The notes under the pieces were generated by a model, which saw only the letters and a program-made list of their open reading frames with translations, was not told the DNA's origin and searched no databases. A DNA stretch of 64,000 bases from Acanthacorydalis orientalis (lineage: Eukaryota > Arthropoda > Insecta > Megaloptera > Corydalidae), in assembly GCA_034766995.1 (NCBI GenBank), contig CM068317.1, forward strand, positions 29,873,501 through 29,937,500, read 5' to 3'. The translations under genes and the position numbers were made by a program. Positions 12,592-25,984 of the stretch are shown here, piece after piece; position 1 is the stretch's first letter, and the number at the start of each line of letters is the position of its first letter.

Positions 12592-13592
12592 GTAGGCACG
12601 CGATTTTTTTCGTTCGTGACGCGGCCGGCCCGCACGTTAACTAGTTTTTCTTAGAGTCACGTACACGACGTCTCGTTCACTTTCTTTTTCGTTTGCCCGA
12701 CGATGCCTAATTTCGATGATGATAAAATTATATCGGGCTCGTCGGTATAATATTTTACTAAATTTAAAAACAAGTACATGAATGTATAAAAGGATCGAAG
12801 ATAATTTAATAACATAGATAAAACACACAAACGAAACAATATTTCTCCAGGATTGTTGTATTGCCTTCAAAATTAGTAACTATTGTAAGTTTATTTTGTT
12901 TCGACGTATTTTATATTAATAGACTATCAAAAAACATGGTTTAGAAGACGAGAAATTCATATCGAAAAATGTATTTCAAAATGAATATATTAAATTTTGT
13001 TAGGAGTAATCTTGTCTTTGTAGGAATGGTTCTTTTCTTGTTATTTATATTGAGTTTTTAAAAGGTGATTAAATAAAATTCACTCTTGTATCGATATTAA
13101 TAGTATAGAATAATAGTAAAATTATAAATATAATTGTTCGTGTCATTTATCTCGATGCAAATTGTACATTAGGTGAATTAATAATTTATAATGGAAATAA
13201 TGTGCTTCATTATTATTATTGTTTGTCATTGGTACTGCATAACATTTTTTTAGTATCTTTGCAGCCTTGATGTTCTATCTAAGTATTATATTATCTTTGT
13301 TAAATATGCTGAATTGCATTATATACATTAATTTATATAATTTTAAAAAGGTTATTCCAAAAAGTTGCGTTTTTATATATCTGTTTTTATTATTTAAATT
13401 ACATTAGTATTTAAGTTACAAAAGCATTTACAGAAGAGAACAAGTTTGTGTACATGTCTACTTTTTTAAAATAATAAGTAATACTAAAGTAACATTCTTT
13501 TAGTCATTACTTTATGTTAAGTTTGTATGATTTTCAATTAAATATTTGTAATTTTTTATGCACTCGCAATCTAACATTAAACTCTGATCTAG
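12592..13592 (+). other. lark intron 1 of the coding region
   Basis: This 1.0 kb intron has a GTAGGC donor and a TGATCTAG acceptor, phase 0. The polypyrimidine tract is weak. The donor deviates from GTAAGT, so retention is conceivable. Retention would replace the Arg/Pro-rich tail with about 20 unrelated residues. The rest is AT-rich with nothing else recognisable. Confidence 0.7.
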
Positions 13593-13888
13593 GAGACCTA
13601 CGATGGTTATTATGAAAGGCCACGATTTGATGATTCTCGTGATCTTTTTGAACGACGTTATCCGATGGGAACCCGTGCCGATGGGTTGACTCGTGGTGCT
13701 GCGGCCGGACGAGAATTTTTGCCTCCGCCACCGATGCCGCCGAGACGTGAACCGATGCCACCTATACCTCCGATGGGATTACGTGGCGGACCGATGAGAG
13801 ACGCGGCGTATTCACGGCCTAGTAGTGACTACAGTATGTTTAGTCGACGCACACCACCTCCTAGTACGATGAGGAGCACAGGAATGAG
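13593..13888 (+). CDS. lark: Lark, Arg/Pro/Met-rich exon
   Basis: The exon enters in phase 0 and reads ETYDGYYERPRFDDSRD, then a low-complexity part with FLPPPPMPPRREPMPPIPPM. This agrees with the disordered Arg/Tyr/Pro-rich tail of Lark proteins. It ends ATG AG at the donor AG|GTAATT, leaving phase 2. If the donor were ignored the frame would stop at once (TAA at 13890). Confidence 0.9.
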
Positions 13889-13965
13889 GTAATTGAAACT
13901 TACTTTTGAATAAAATCAGTGTATCGATGTGATAGTCTGAAACTAACAGGTTTCTTTTTTTTCAG

Positions 13966-14010
13966 CCGAATGTACGAGGATTTTAGTAGAGATTCGTTTG
14001 ATGACAGAAG
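13966..14010 (+). CDS. lark: Lark, 45-nt micro-exon
   Basis: The exon lies between a TTTTTTTTCAG acceptor and an AAG|GTGAGT donor. It encodes SRMYEDFSRDSFDDR and both borders are phase 2, so skipping it keeps the reading frame. It is too short to stand out as an open frame. It is supported by its strong splice sites and by the Arg/Ser/Asp composition matching the flanking Lark tail. Confidence 0.85.
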
Positions 14011-14141
14011 GTGAGTTGCTATATCAGTGTTAGTTTCAGCCCGATTTTCATCATCCCAAATCTTCCTAACGATTTCACTATGCTTTTGTCGATAACTGTT
14101 GACGTCCAAAACGTTTCAAGCAAGCTTCGTTTTGTTTGCAG

Positions 14142-14190
14142 AGTGATGCGAGGGCCATCACCGTCGCGGGCGAGGTACGCTCCATATTAA
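14142..14190 (+). CDS. lark: Lark, C-terminal exon
   Basis: After a TTTGTTTGCAG acceptor the frame reads VMRGPSPSRARYAPY and stops at TAA (14188-14190). The summed coding length of the four exons is 1059 nt (352 codons plus stop), which matches my recollection of about 350 residues for insect Lark. A clear AATAAA follows at 14370. Confidence 0.88.
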
Positions 14191-14369
14191 TGAAAAGTAG
14201 CACCGCGATATGGGGGCCATCTTTGATGCCATCCTGAAGAAAATCTTATAAATGTCTTTTATATTTTCATAAAACTTAAAATCCGTACAATACGTTTATT
14301 CCATATTTTAGTTATAGATTAAGTTAATTTTATTAGGAAGTGTATATTATGTTGTGTAATGACGATTGT

Positions 14370-14375
14370 AATAAA
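14370..14375 (+). terminator. lark: lark poly(A) signal candidate
   Basis: The hexamer AATAAA lies 180 nt after the lark stop, the first perfect hexamer I see in this 3' UTR. A longer 3' UTR is possible because further AT-rich sequence follows. Confidence 0.5.
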
Positions 14376-16656
14376 CCTTACTTTGCATAAAACCGAATTT
14401 ATTCTAATATTCTAGGCGTGTATTTTATGAATGAAACCTTTTAAGTGGAGATTGTTAATTATTTTTTCACAAGCCGATATTATTTTTCATGTTCGTTATC
14501 ATTAGATATATAATTATTTTTTAGAATCTAAAATGTTCGTGTCTCAGGATAATTACAAGTTGAACAGCGGTGTTAATGTTTAATAATCGATCACTTTTTT
14601 TATTTCAGTCTATACTGTTTTGTTTATCATGTTTACGTTTTTATTTTTTTTTACAGCAAGCTCATTCTACTTTCCGAGTTCAGATGTTACTATTATATTT
14701 AATCGTGTAAATTATTTTTTACTTTATGATGTTTCAGGCGATGTCATTGATTATTGAAAAAAGTAATTTATGTTTGCTTTTACAAATATGTATTTTTGAG
14801 GTATTAATTTGAATTGTCAGATATTTCTTTTTAAAAATTGGACTGATTGTTCGAAACTACATTTTTGTTTTCATCTTTATATGCTCAAGAATACATATAA
14901 TGACAGTTAAATATCTATGTCGAGTATTGTGTTGCTGAACTGTATTGATTATGTTTTATTCATTAATACCAATATGTAGTATGCAAACATTAATATAAAG
15001 TATTTCCTTATAGGGTGCCGACAGAGAACACAGTCAACATCTGATATTGTTCACGAGTTTATTGAAATTAATTTATTATTTTGAAATAAGTTGATGTCAA
15101 TCACTTGTATAATTATATTAATAACAAGTCAATAATGTAAGTTTTTTTCTTCATTATGAAACAAAGGACACTTTTTTATTTCAACAAAAGGAAAATGTAA
15201 ACTGAGGTTAATAATATTTTTTATAATTATCATAATAGAGTAAAGATGAATGTATGTTTATGTATGTATAGATATATGTGTGTGTGTATGTATGTATATG
15301 TGTGTGTATATATATATATATATCTAATCCATTGTTCTGTGAAAAATCTACTAAAATTATGTACATAATTTTAAAATTTATTTTCCTATAAAGAAAAAGT
15401 ACAAATTATTTGCATGCGTGTCATCAACTATGACTAAGTAGGTAAAGTGACATTTTAATAAGTGAATTATTTGATCACGATACAGTTCTGACTGACTAAA
15501 TTAACTTTTAGGGTTGAATTATTTTTTTCACCTCAACCCACAAAATTGTTCAATAAATTATTGATCCTTTTTGGCTGTTATGTACATTTCAATAGATTCC
15601 ATCTTCTATAAAGTGCCAAGGTACAGATGAATGAGACTGTTTTGTACCTTAATATAAAAAAAGAGTTTGTGAAAATAGATTATTTTATTTTGAATGTCTA
15701 CAAGTGTAGGCAAAATAATAATTTTTTGTCAGAATTTAAAATAGTCATAATTTACAGTCAGTTTACATTCTATTCAAGTTTTTTTATATATCTTAAATGT
15801 CAATGGATTTGTGATTTGTTATATTTTATATAAAAATAAAATGTATTTGATAATGTATTTATTTTTGATTACTTTCACATGTAATGATATGTAAATGAAC
15901 AAACCAACACACATTTGAATGAAATAAATGACAGAAACAAATATTTCTTTTTGACAATAGTTTACTGGATATTGTCTATCATTTCTAGGTTTGGAAATTG
16001 GTAACAATTTTGAAAAGATGTATATGTAATGCGTAATTGTATGAAAAGATACGTTATATTACTATAAATGTAAAACAAATAATAGATTAAAATTAAATAT
16101 TGATTTGAAAACAAGTAGGAATGTGTAATTTTTTTAGCTCCCAGAATAATTGTGTATAATGGGATACACTATTAGTAGTGGTTATGAATAAATTCTAATG
16201 AACTGTGATCTGCCATATTATTCTTAGTCACTGATTATGATCAGTACTGGTTTCCTTGATAGCTACTATTTTATACATCAACATCTCCATAAATATTAAA
16301 TTTTCTTACATATTTTTTTAATATAAGCAATATATATATAAATATATACTCAAATCAATACAAAAATTATTAGTTTGTATTTAAGAAATGTACCAAACTT
16401 CTAGAAGGCAATAACAAAGATAACAATGAATACATTTTTTGATGAATATATATATATATGTGTGTGTGTGTAATATATAAATTATCAGTTGGTAGTTAAA
16501 AAATATATAAAACCGCCACTGTAGTGAATCTACATCTCTTGTGAAATAAATTGTGTTTTTTCCCAAATTATAACTCAATTTTAATCATAAAACAAATATT
16601 TTTATATTGAAGTAGAATTTTGACATAATTGTGATTTTATAGTATATGGGTGTATG

Positions 16657-16687
<31 letters not shown>

Positions 16688-18395
16688 AATAAAATGATTC
16701 TTTTAGTTTTTGTAATTAAAATATAGTAGCAAAAACTTAAATTATTATTAATATAAAAAACAATCTTATATAAACGAAATACAAAAAAAATATTTCAATA
16801 CATTTTTTAAATACAAACGAATATTTAATTCTGTTTATAGATGTAATATTTATAATCTATTTCGATACCCATGAAGACTTTAAGCTAAAATAGTTTAATT
16901 AATTAATAAACACATGATTGTATAACATTAAAACAATTGTTAAATGATGTTCATTTAGGGATTTATTTAATTAATAAATGCTTTTAAAAAACAAACTACA
17001 AATTATCAAAATTACTATAAGGTAAACAATTATCAATTCAAAACACTAGCAAACAAGTATTAATAGAGTAGGAAATTTACTGATATGCCTGGAATTCAAA
17101 TTTGATTTGTGACGTTTTTAATTTTGAAAAAAATTAGTGTACATTTGTTAACAAAAAGAACATAATTTGCTTAAAATCTAAATGCAGCACAAAATAGTAA
17201 GAGGCATATAATACTAATTAGAAATATGGGTTATATTTAAACAAATATCTTTTCTTTAGGACACATTCATATATACATATGTATATGGCAAATTGTTTTA
17301 ATATTGATAAAATTGATCCGATTCAAGTTGTATACATTTCAAACTTTTGTAATTATATTCTCATTTAGAATCAGTATGGGTAATAGTCGGAAATGGAATG
17401 TCATTGTGAATATTGAAATATCAGTGCGTTTTCAAACCAAATAAACAATTGTTTAAAGTAATAAACTAAATTTCAATGCCTACAAATTGAGGATAGGACC
17501 AATTCTTTCTGTGAAAAGAACAGGGAGTAAAAATTCGAAATGGAAGGTAGAAGGATGAGATGGTGAAGAATGCTGGTCGGTTTTGCATTTGTTGTTTTCA
17601 TTGGGTGCTTTGTTCTTTAGAAATGAATTAAACTCTGTAAATGCTCGTTGTAACTTAACTAAGCACTTATTTAGTTAATAGAATAATTTAGGAAGTATAT
17701 TTCAGATTTAATACAGATTTTCGTCGAATTTCTGGAATTTGGACGATTTTAATGAGATTTGCGAATGGTCAAATCAGTGTTGGGAAGGAAATGAAATAAA
17801 CATCATTATAGGAGTTTATTCTGAAATGGCATTTTTGTGAATTAGTGGATGAATGTACCAAACTTGCCATTGTATTTGATTTTTTTAATTTATCGTGCTA
17901 ATTTCTTTGCGAGATAATTTTTTTCAAAATTTAAATTAATAAAATGTTTTGGTCGAGTCACAAATTTGGCTTTTTGAAATAACAAATACTATATACATTT
18001 GTAATTCAGTGACCAGATAATCTTAAATTTTATTTTAAAAAAAACAAAAAAAAAACATATCTTGCTTTCGTTATATTTTTCAATGAGAAGAATGTTTACA
18101 ATCTACTTAATTTTTTTTATTTTTGCAATAACCTCTTCAAACCTTGTATATTCATCATTAAAACTTGACATTTTCAGTTGAACATGAATACACAAAGTTT
18201 AAAGAAGTAATTACACAAAATAAGGTTTCGAAGCATTCTATTAACATTTTTATCATTGAAGTATTTGCTAAAAGTTGAGAATATACATTTTTCTTTTTTT
18301 TTATAAAATAAATTCATCATTGCCAGTTTACTGATTTTTTAATGTATTGTTTTTAATATTTCGCATTTATTTATTACAAAACTTGTTTAAAATTT
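14376..18395. other. intergenic DNA after lark
   Basis: About 4 kb of AT-rich sequence with no supported gene. It holds short TG/TA microsatellites near 15.3 kb, 16.45 kb and 16.67 kb and a degraded left arm of family A near 15.53 kb. Confidence 0.6.
15520..15650. mobile_element. family A fragment
   Basis: CACAAAATTGTTCAATAAAT, then TTATTGATCCTTTTTGGCTG and a centre-like AGTGCCAAGGTACAGATG match the left arm and centre of family A. The right arm is not evident. Confidence 0.4.
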
Positions 18396-18557
18396 CTATT
18401 TACAAGCATAATCTCTTTCTACACCTTTAAATTTTTGAAATGTTCTGGAGTAAATACTAACAAAGCATCCGTCGGTATCTTTAAAAACTTCGAGTACAGC
18501 CCTGTTAATATTATTACTTAATTGTCGAATGAAAATTAATTGTATAACGCGTTTTTC
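18396..18557 (-). CDS. likely terminal exon of an unidentified minus-strand gene
   Basis: Read on the minus strand, an acceptor TTATTTTTTATCAG ends at 18558. It is followed by 53 codons beginning EKRVIQLIFIRQL and ending VERDYACK, then TAG and AATAAATAAA within about 25 nt. Residue use (KDTDGCF, SIYSRTFQKF) looks coding, unlike the Asn/Lys/Ile/Phe noise frames nearby. I do not recognise the family and see no partner exon upstream on this strand. It could be the last exon of a gene whose other exons lie in the 18.6-29.7 kb region, or a gene fragment or pseudogene. Confidence is moderate to low. Confidence 0.4.
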   Translation of the reverse strand, partial: EKRVIQLIFIRQLSNNINRAVLEVFKDTDGCFVSIYSRTFQKFKGVERDYACK

Positions 18558-18864
18558 CTGATAAAAAATAATTATGAAATGTGGCAGATGTTTGTAATAC
18601 ATAAACCTTTACTATTCGATAATATATAATCATTATAAAATCTTAGTAAAATAAACATTGGGCATTCATTCAATAGAATATTATGTTGCGTGGCTGTCAT
18701 GTTTTTATTATAATTTTACTCGAAGAAACTAAATGTACAGTGTACGATTTCGACTGTATGTCGAAACAAAAGTGATTCATCTTTTCGATCGATTGACACA
18801 AAATGACAAGAAATATCAATGTGTATCAATGTTTATTATTCTTCATAGTAAACCATGATAATGA

Positions 18865-19290
18865 TTGGAGGCACGCGCAAACTCTACCGATAAATACGTA
18901 ATAAATAAATTCACACCGTGCAAGCATGCATGTGTTATGTGTATGTGTAGTTGTATGGATGTGTATGCTTGCACGTTTGCGTCTGTACGTAGCCAGATCA
19001 ATTTTTACAGGTCTGTTGGTGACGGACGGAAGTATTCTATTCTATACAGTGTATGTTGAGACGAAGTGAGACGTGCAGCGAGTTAAATGCAGGGCAAAGA
19101 CAGGCTGCGCACGCATCCGAGCCATTTTGTGACAAATTAAACCTTTTGTTATGGTATGTGTACCACGTTAATTTTCTATAATCGACGCAACAAAATAATG
19201 CGATAATCGCGAGATTTATCACTTTACCGATTGATAATGTGTGTGATCAATCTACAATCATAGACAGTTAATAAAAACCGTGTGTTTGTT
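18865..19290. other. GC-richer region upstream of enok
   Basis: The composition rises here, with blocks such as GACGGACGGAAG and GACGTGCAGCGAG. Short reading frames on both strands are unconvincing. It may form the distal part of the enok promoter region. Confidence 0.35.
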
Positions 19291-19503
19291 TTTACGCGCC
19301 AGCCGGTCTAGATGCCAGACGTGTGGAATGTTTTACTGGCCGAGCGCTGCCAGTTGCTACCCGCCGGAACAGAGAACGTATTTTATACGTCGGTTTGTGT
19401 ACGCTGTGTTGTGACGGCTATATTTCGCGCTGTTTTTTCTATCAGTGTCGAGTGATTACAACAATGTGTTATATATTTAACATAAACGGATGACTTTATA
19501 GAT
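19291..19503 (+). promoter_or_regulatory. enok: enok promoter / first non-coding exon candidate
   Basis: This CpG-containing block has CGCGCCAGCCGG-like sequence, GGCCGAGCGCTGCC and CCCGCCGGAACAG. It runs into a donor GAT|GTGAGT at 19504. A splice from here to the acceptor at 29758 would produce a 5' UTR joined to the first coding exon, with a 10.3 kb first intron. This is inferred from composition and splice signals only. Confidence 0.4.
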
Positions 19504-19579
19504 GTGAGTAGTTATCGTATTGTGTTGTTATTGATAACCGATCGCTGTCAATTGTCGATGAAAAATGACTGTTGATTAA

Positions 19580-19675
19580 GGCAAGATGGCTGCCGACGGA
19601 TACTACTACATTTCGTCATTGAAACACAACGTTATTGTCGTTGTCGTTTCGTCGACACTTTTCAATAAGTGTTAA
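19580..19675 (+). promoter_or_regulatory. YY1-like site with a 29-codon small reading frame
   Basis: CAAGATGGCTGCC matches the AAGATGGCGGC-type YY1 core and also gives a good initiation context. The frame from ATG 19586 encodes 29 residues starting MAADGYYYISSLKH and stops at 19675. Depending on where transcription starts it is a promoter-proximal factor site, a uORF, or neither. Confidence 0.3.
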
Positions 19676-21036
19676 CGTTGCCTTTCAAAATGATTCGAAT
19701 GATTTTTCATGTAGATTTTCATCGTTGTCGATCGATTTCATGTATTTTCTCGTCACCTTGTGCGCATTCATGACGGCAGCTGCTAGCCGTCGGGTTAGGG
19801 ACGCGCGGGCAAGCTAAAGACGTACATACATGAAGCGGGAAATGACCGATGATTCCATTTCTGAGTATTTGAAGAGCGGCGGCGGCCGCCCTGCATTATT
19901 ATTCGTGTGCATATTTGTCTTTATCCATTATTTGTTCAATGTTTGTTCAGTATAATTCAGTCTCATAGAAAAATCGCTAACCCGTTTGTTATTTTTTTTC
20001 CTCAAAACCGATCTTCGTTTATCCGTTAGATGAATGCAGATATTTTTTGTTAATATCTGGTATATTTTAATTTGTCCATGTGAATATATCATTGTGCATT
20101 AATTTGAATTCTCATCGCAAATGTATGAGTCATCGTCGAGCACTAAACATCTGCGTGTCGTTTTCAAAACGTTTATTTAGGGCAGCGTTTACCTTTTACA
20201 ATATGATTTTGACATTTTGTATCATCCTCATTGACAGTAAACAAATGGTGAAACTACAAATGTACAGCGGTCGAGCAATATTCCGCATTTACATATTTAC
20301 ATTCAGTCACTGTTAAAATAGATTTTTAATAAATTACACTTTAACTTTGAATACGTTTTTCAGATTATCCTTAAGAATATTTCAATTTGATTTTCAAACA
20401 TCCTCGAACAGCTTCAATGAATCTTATAAAAATGTTGATTATTTTTATACCACATTTTTTTATTTTACACATTCATAAATTGTCCGTCGATCTACAAGAA
20501 CATAATTATGGAATATTTCCTTTAATCGCCAATACTTTTTCAGAAATGAAAGTGATCGAATATTAATTTTACCTTTTACATTCTTGTAATTAGATATAAA
20601 TTATTTTCTAATATTCAATTGCAGTATGAAAGTCATGGAATACTTACTGCAATAAAATGTATATTATTTTTAATATCGCTTTTAGTAATGAAAGATGCCC
20701 AATTTAACTATAAAATTAAAGAACATCTTCAATGTTTTCACAAAATTGGAAGTTAATCACTCATAAATGCAGTATATGTACTTGTTATTTGACCGAAAAC
20801 AATATAAATATCTTTTATTCTTTTCAAGGTGACTGATTACATATTGCACGTGTATTAAATCTATCATTTTTTAAATAATATGTATAAACGTGAATTCGTT
20901 ATATACATTACGAAAAATTGTTAAAATCAATTACATTCTGTATATATTTTTTAAAAGTGCAAAAAATGCATATAGGTACAATTATTCACAATCTTTTAAT
21001 TAATTAAATAAAAAAAAACATTACATATATACATTC

Positions 21037-21039
<3 letters not shown>

Positions 21040-21117
<78 letters not shown>
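21040..21117. repeat. (AT)n microsatellite with one phase slip
   Basis: About 78 bp. A single ATTA at about 21080 breaks the alternation. Confidence 0.95.
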
Positions 21118-21120
<3 letters not shown>

Positions 21121-21403
21121 TATGAATGTATGTATGAATGAATATAATGTGTCTGGTAAAATATAATCGTCCATACAAACTGGATACATTTCTTTTGAAT
21201 GTTAACATTAGCTTATTCACCCACCAACTTGCTCATAATTTATTTATGTGGTAAGGGGAGCAGATAAAAATAAACTCGTTATTGTTAACGTTTTAATTTG
21301 CATTAATTACTCGACGATTACGCCTCAACATGTTTAGATTAGACATATCATATATTGAGTAAAATATACTTGTTGGTTTTACATTATATATTTTATTGAT
21401 ACG

Positions 21404-21405
<2 letters not shown>

Positions 21406-21459
<54 letters not shown>
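21406..21459. repeat. (AT)n microsatellite
   Basis: About 54 bp, ending in GTATATTAAC. Confidence 0.95.
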
Positions 21460-21463
<4 letters not shown>

Positions 21464-22828
21464 TAACAAAATCATAAATTTGATTTTTGCGATTGTATTC
21501 AGATTAAATCAACAATAAAATTTAAATGATCGAATAATTCGATTTTTAAAAAAATATTAACTAACACCTTTTTTACAGCAAAATGCAGAAAATCAGACCA
21601 ATTTGAGAAAATATTGTTAAAAATAATATTGTATTATATTTTTTTGTCAGATTCGTAAAGAATACAATTTATTAAGTTTGATAAAAACATCTGTACTTTT
21701 TTCTCTGTTAAATAATTTTTCAAAAGTTCTAAAACAATTATATAAAAGATATAATCTTTTTACATTTACTACTTATTCATATTTTAATAAGTTATGGAGT
21801 TCTTCAGAACGATTTGATTATTTGATTGTGTTTGTGTGTTTTAATGTAATTATGAATTATTGATTTTATATTAGTTTATATGGTAAAACTTTCTTAATAG
21901 AAATTTGTGTAGACACATATACAGGTATGTGGATTTATGAATATATATATATATATATATATGACAAAATGTAAAATTAAGTTTCAAAGAATATAACATT
22001 GAAAAGTTTAAATCATATTAGTAATCTTACAAAGAATATTCTTGTATATATTTAAAAAATAGATAAAATGCTTCATAGTTACATAAAAAAATCAAATAAT
22101 GATGTAAATAATTTACAAACGTACATTTAACTTTTATACTTTAATCAATTGCTTATCTTAATGATTGCGTTTTTTAACGAAACATTTAATAGTTTTTCAG
22201 TTGCAACACTGTTTATTTCGCGTTTATTTAATTTTAAGTACGAAAAGTAATTTATTGTAATATTCTTTGATTTAATTAATAGTTACCACATGTGACATGC
22301 ATTCAATTATGTCGACTACATAATGAATTAGTCAGTGCAAATTTTTGAAAACATAATAGGAAAATTATAAGTTATATCTATTAAATCCAAAAATGAATAT
22401 ATTTCACTAGTTATATAAAACTATTGAAACAGTATATTTGAGTGCATTTCTCATTCCACGAATTCTCCCCATATCTTCTATTTCACTCAATTCATTGCGT
22501 CCGTCAGATTTTATCTGAAAGCTCTTGCAGTAAATCAATGTTAATTTTATGTTTTGATATGCAGTTTCTCTGTTGCACCTTTATATGGGAGAACTGTGTG
22601 GGATTTTGTATGTATGTTTGTATTGTAAAGCGGATTTGATGCTTGCTTTCTATTTGTGTCGAACTCGTGACCATATGTATCTTATTAAATCGCCATAGTT
22701 CAGTCTGCTAATACCAAAAAGGTGACCTCTTTATGTAATTGGTATTTCTGTCTCAGAAAAGATGAAGCTCATCGCAAGGATAGAGTCGTTTGTTATATAA
22801 ATTAGAAACAATTATGGTTTTGTTTTTG

Positions 22829-22832
<4 letters not shown>

Positions 22833-22893
<61 letters not shown>
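22833..22893. repeat. (AT)n microsatellite
   Basis: About 60 bp uninterrupted. Confidence 0.95.
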
Positions 22894-22896
<3 letters not shown>

Positions 22897-23386
22897 GAAA
22901 TATGTATATTAATCGTACATTTTAAATTTGTAATTTTACAAATTTTAGTTTGTTCGTTTTTGATTTGATCGTTGATATTTCGGTAGAACTCAGTGAGCCC
23001 AAAAACATATGTTTAAAGGAAACATGCCTTCTTGTATTTAATGTAGGCAAAGGACTTTGAAAATTAATAGTTTCTAAAAACAGTAATGGATGTAGATAGG
23101 ATTCCGTGAGTTTTGTTAGGCTATGATAAGTCTATTCCTTATTATAGCAGTATGTTGAATTAAAAAAAATCTTTTGGCCTAAGTGTCTTCTGCCAGAATG
23201 CTGGTGACATTTGGAATAAAACTATTATGTTTTTTTCAAGTTTAAGATTTGAAAATATTTTTATTATTAGGGAATGTAAATATATTTTAAATATTTTTTA
23301 AAAAAATAGAGGGATCAATCATTTTTATTATATGAGGAAATTTTAATTAGAATACTAATAATACATTCAGATATACGTTTTCTCAA

Positions 23387-23398
23387 ATATATATATAC

Positions 23399-23489
<91 letters not shown>
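23387..23489. repeat. (AT)n microsatellite interrupted by AC
   Basis: About 100 bp with regularly placed ATAC interruptions in the left half and a pure right half. It is followed by TTTA repeats. Confidence 0.95.
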
Positions 23490-23492
<3 letters not shown>

Positions 23493-24889
23493 TTATTTAT
23501 TATAAATATGCCGTGACGATATTCACATTTAATTGTCCAGAGATATAAAAAAATGGAAAATTTAGTGTGAATTTAATTTGAATAATCAAAAGTAAAAAAT
23601 ACCTAGAAATGTAAAAAAAACACAAAAAATATTTATTTGGACGCGGTTTGATAAGAAATCATTTCGTTTATATAAACAGGAGAACAAATATGTAAAGAAT
23701 TTATCAATAATTTATTTATATCTTTTATAAATAAACTATTTTTTAGAATTATTTTCAATGGAAATCGCGTTTTGTAGTATTTAAACTGTTTATCGTTATA
23801 TTTAAATATGCGTCTCATATATAATTTCTAACAGGTATTACTGCAAAATAATAGTCACAATGTTTTTTAGGTGTTGAACAAATATAAACACTCTTGTACG
23901 TATGTATACAAGTTATTTATAGTCATACAATTACACATATACTTTTTTTTTCACACTTAAGTTTATTTTAGGAAACTAGAATTCAGAATAGTGTCGTTCG
24001 AAACGTACATGTGTCTTTATGTAGATTTGTTTTTAAATTTAGTCTTTAGGTTTTAGTTATTTTAAAGTTGTGAAATAAACAGTATTTAATAATGAATATA
24101 GAAAGTTTAATTAGTATATAGTAATAATTAATGTATTAATTTTTGGTAAAATAATTAATATATTAGTATTCGGCATAAAGAGCATATAGGTTTTTAGTTA
24201 ACATTTATATACTTAAAAAAGTTTAGATTTTTTACATTTGATTACGATGATTAATTTATTTAACACCTGTGTTTACGCACATAATTGATTTTATGCGGTA
24301 TTTTTATTTTATATGTAAATCAATTAAGCAAGTAATATAAAAATGAATACTGTTAGATTCAAATAATGAGATACAATAAAGAATATCATTAACAGTACAA
24401 TCACATTTATTTAAATTAAAAAAATAATTTTTCATAATAAAATTTAAATTATATTCTCGACATTATTCAACGATCCAAAGAAAAATATGTTACAAAACGT
24501 TAGAATTATATTACATATTTATTATAATCATATAAGAATATAACTATAATATATAAATCAAATAAGAATATATTAGCTAGATGTTTTGTATCTAAATTGT
24601 TGATAATTTTAAAATCTTGTTTTGAATATCTGATTCACAAGCCATTAAAATTAATTATCATTTCATTCGTTAATTTCTTCGTTTTACAAACGAGTATATT
24701 AATTGTGAGTTACTGTAATAATCGAATAAAAATTCGTTTTTATGTAGTTATTTTCTGATCGGTTGAAATATAAAAAAATATTTATTATGCTTGAATAAAC
24801 AGTTGAAGTTTTGTAATCAAGACTAGTTTATTTTTAGTAGGTTTTTAAACAATTGTTACGTATTTAATAATAAAGAAAATACAATTTAA

Positions 24890-24893
<4 letters not shown>

Positions 24894-24931
<38 letters not shown>

Positions 24932-24960
24932 CACATACACATACACACAAACACACACAA
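24894..24960. repeat. (AT)n then ACACAT/(AC)n
   Basis: About 34 bp of AT pass into CACATACACATACACACAAAC. Confidence 0.9.
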
Positions 24961-25534
24961 ATTCATATCCTGGTGTAACAGTTTCCTAACAATGAACTTT
25001 TCAGAATAACAAACTTTTCTGACCGGAACTGACATAAATAAGTAAATAATGTCGACTGTAGTAACTTTTTTGTATAAAAAATCGAAAAGTCTTAAAAACG
25101 TTTATTATGATAAAGTTCAATCCGCATTAAAAGTATGCAAGTTAATAAAAAAGTGTTTGATTTAACGGCTTTTAAATTTTAGTCTTATTTTTGAAAACAT
25201 ATTGTTTTATATTACTGTTCTGTCCGAAAAAATATTTTTAAAGTGTCGAGAAGAATGTGTCTAGTATATAATTGTTTTTCATTGTTTTAATATATCGTAT
25301 TTTTTTATTACTTTTTTAAACATGTAAGAAAAGTTTGTCACCCGTTTTTATACCAACATTCACATGAATTACATTTTGAAAAATAATTTAACATTCTTTG
25401 AGTAGAGTATTCTAGCTTTTATATTTTACAGAGTGTTCTGGCTATTATAGCCATTTCTCATAATTTTTGAACAACTCAGTGTAGTTTTTGAACAACACTA
25501 GCTTGTTTCATTTCCATAAAATATTTTTTCACTT

Positions 25535-25690
25535 AGCTCACAAACCGTCAATATTTTTTTCTGATTGTGTTCATTAATTAATTATTGGTCATTTTTGATT
25601 GTTGTTTATATGAATTTCGATGGCGGTTTCATCATCCACAGAGTGTGAAGATACAAACATCTTTTGAATTACAACTAATTCGTCAAGAGA
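25535..25690. mobile_element. family A fragment (left arm)
   Basis: CTCACAAACCGTCAAT, then AATTATTGGTCATTTTTG, ATTGTTGTTTATATGAATTT and CGATGGCGGTTTCATCATCC match the left arm and centre. Confidence 0.5.
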
Positions 25691-25984
25691 AATTTCGATT
25701 TACTCAGCCCATTCTATTATTGTACTAATATTTCGAATTGAATTTTCTAACTTCTGATTTTACATAATCTATTTCCTATAGTTTGTTATCCTTTTTATAG
25801 GACATACATTAAACGTTCTGTTTTTAAAAATTTTTGGGTTGGACTTCAATGATAATTATTTCTTAAAAAAAAAAAACTTATCATGAATCGGTTTGTTGTA
25901 TGGTTTTTCATATTTGTATCGCTTATTTGTTGTATGAATGAATGTATACATTTGTATTTAGTTATTGCACCAAAAAAACTTTAT

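Noticed and set aside
12121..12635. Minus- and other-frame open stretches over lark
   Set aside because: They are shadows of the GC-rich lark exon. The RRM and zinc-knuckle frame is unambiguous.
23633..23818. 61-codon minus frame MRRIFKYNDKQF and following
   Set aside because: It ends with a nearby AATAAA-like run but has no acceptor or homology and is rich in Lys, Ile, Asn and Tyr, as expected by chance.
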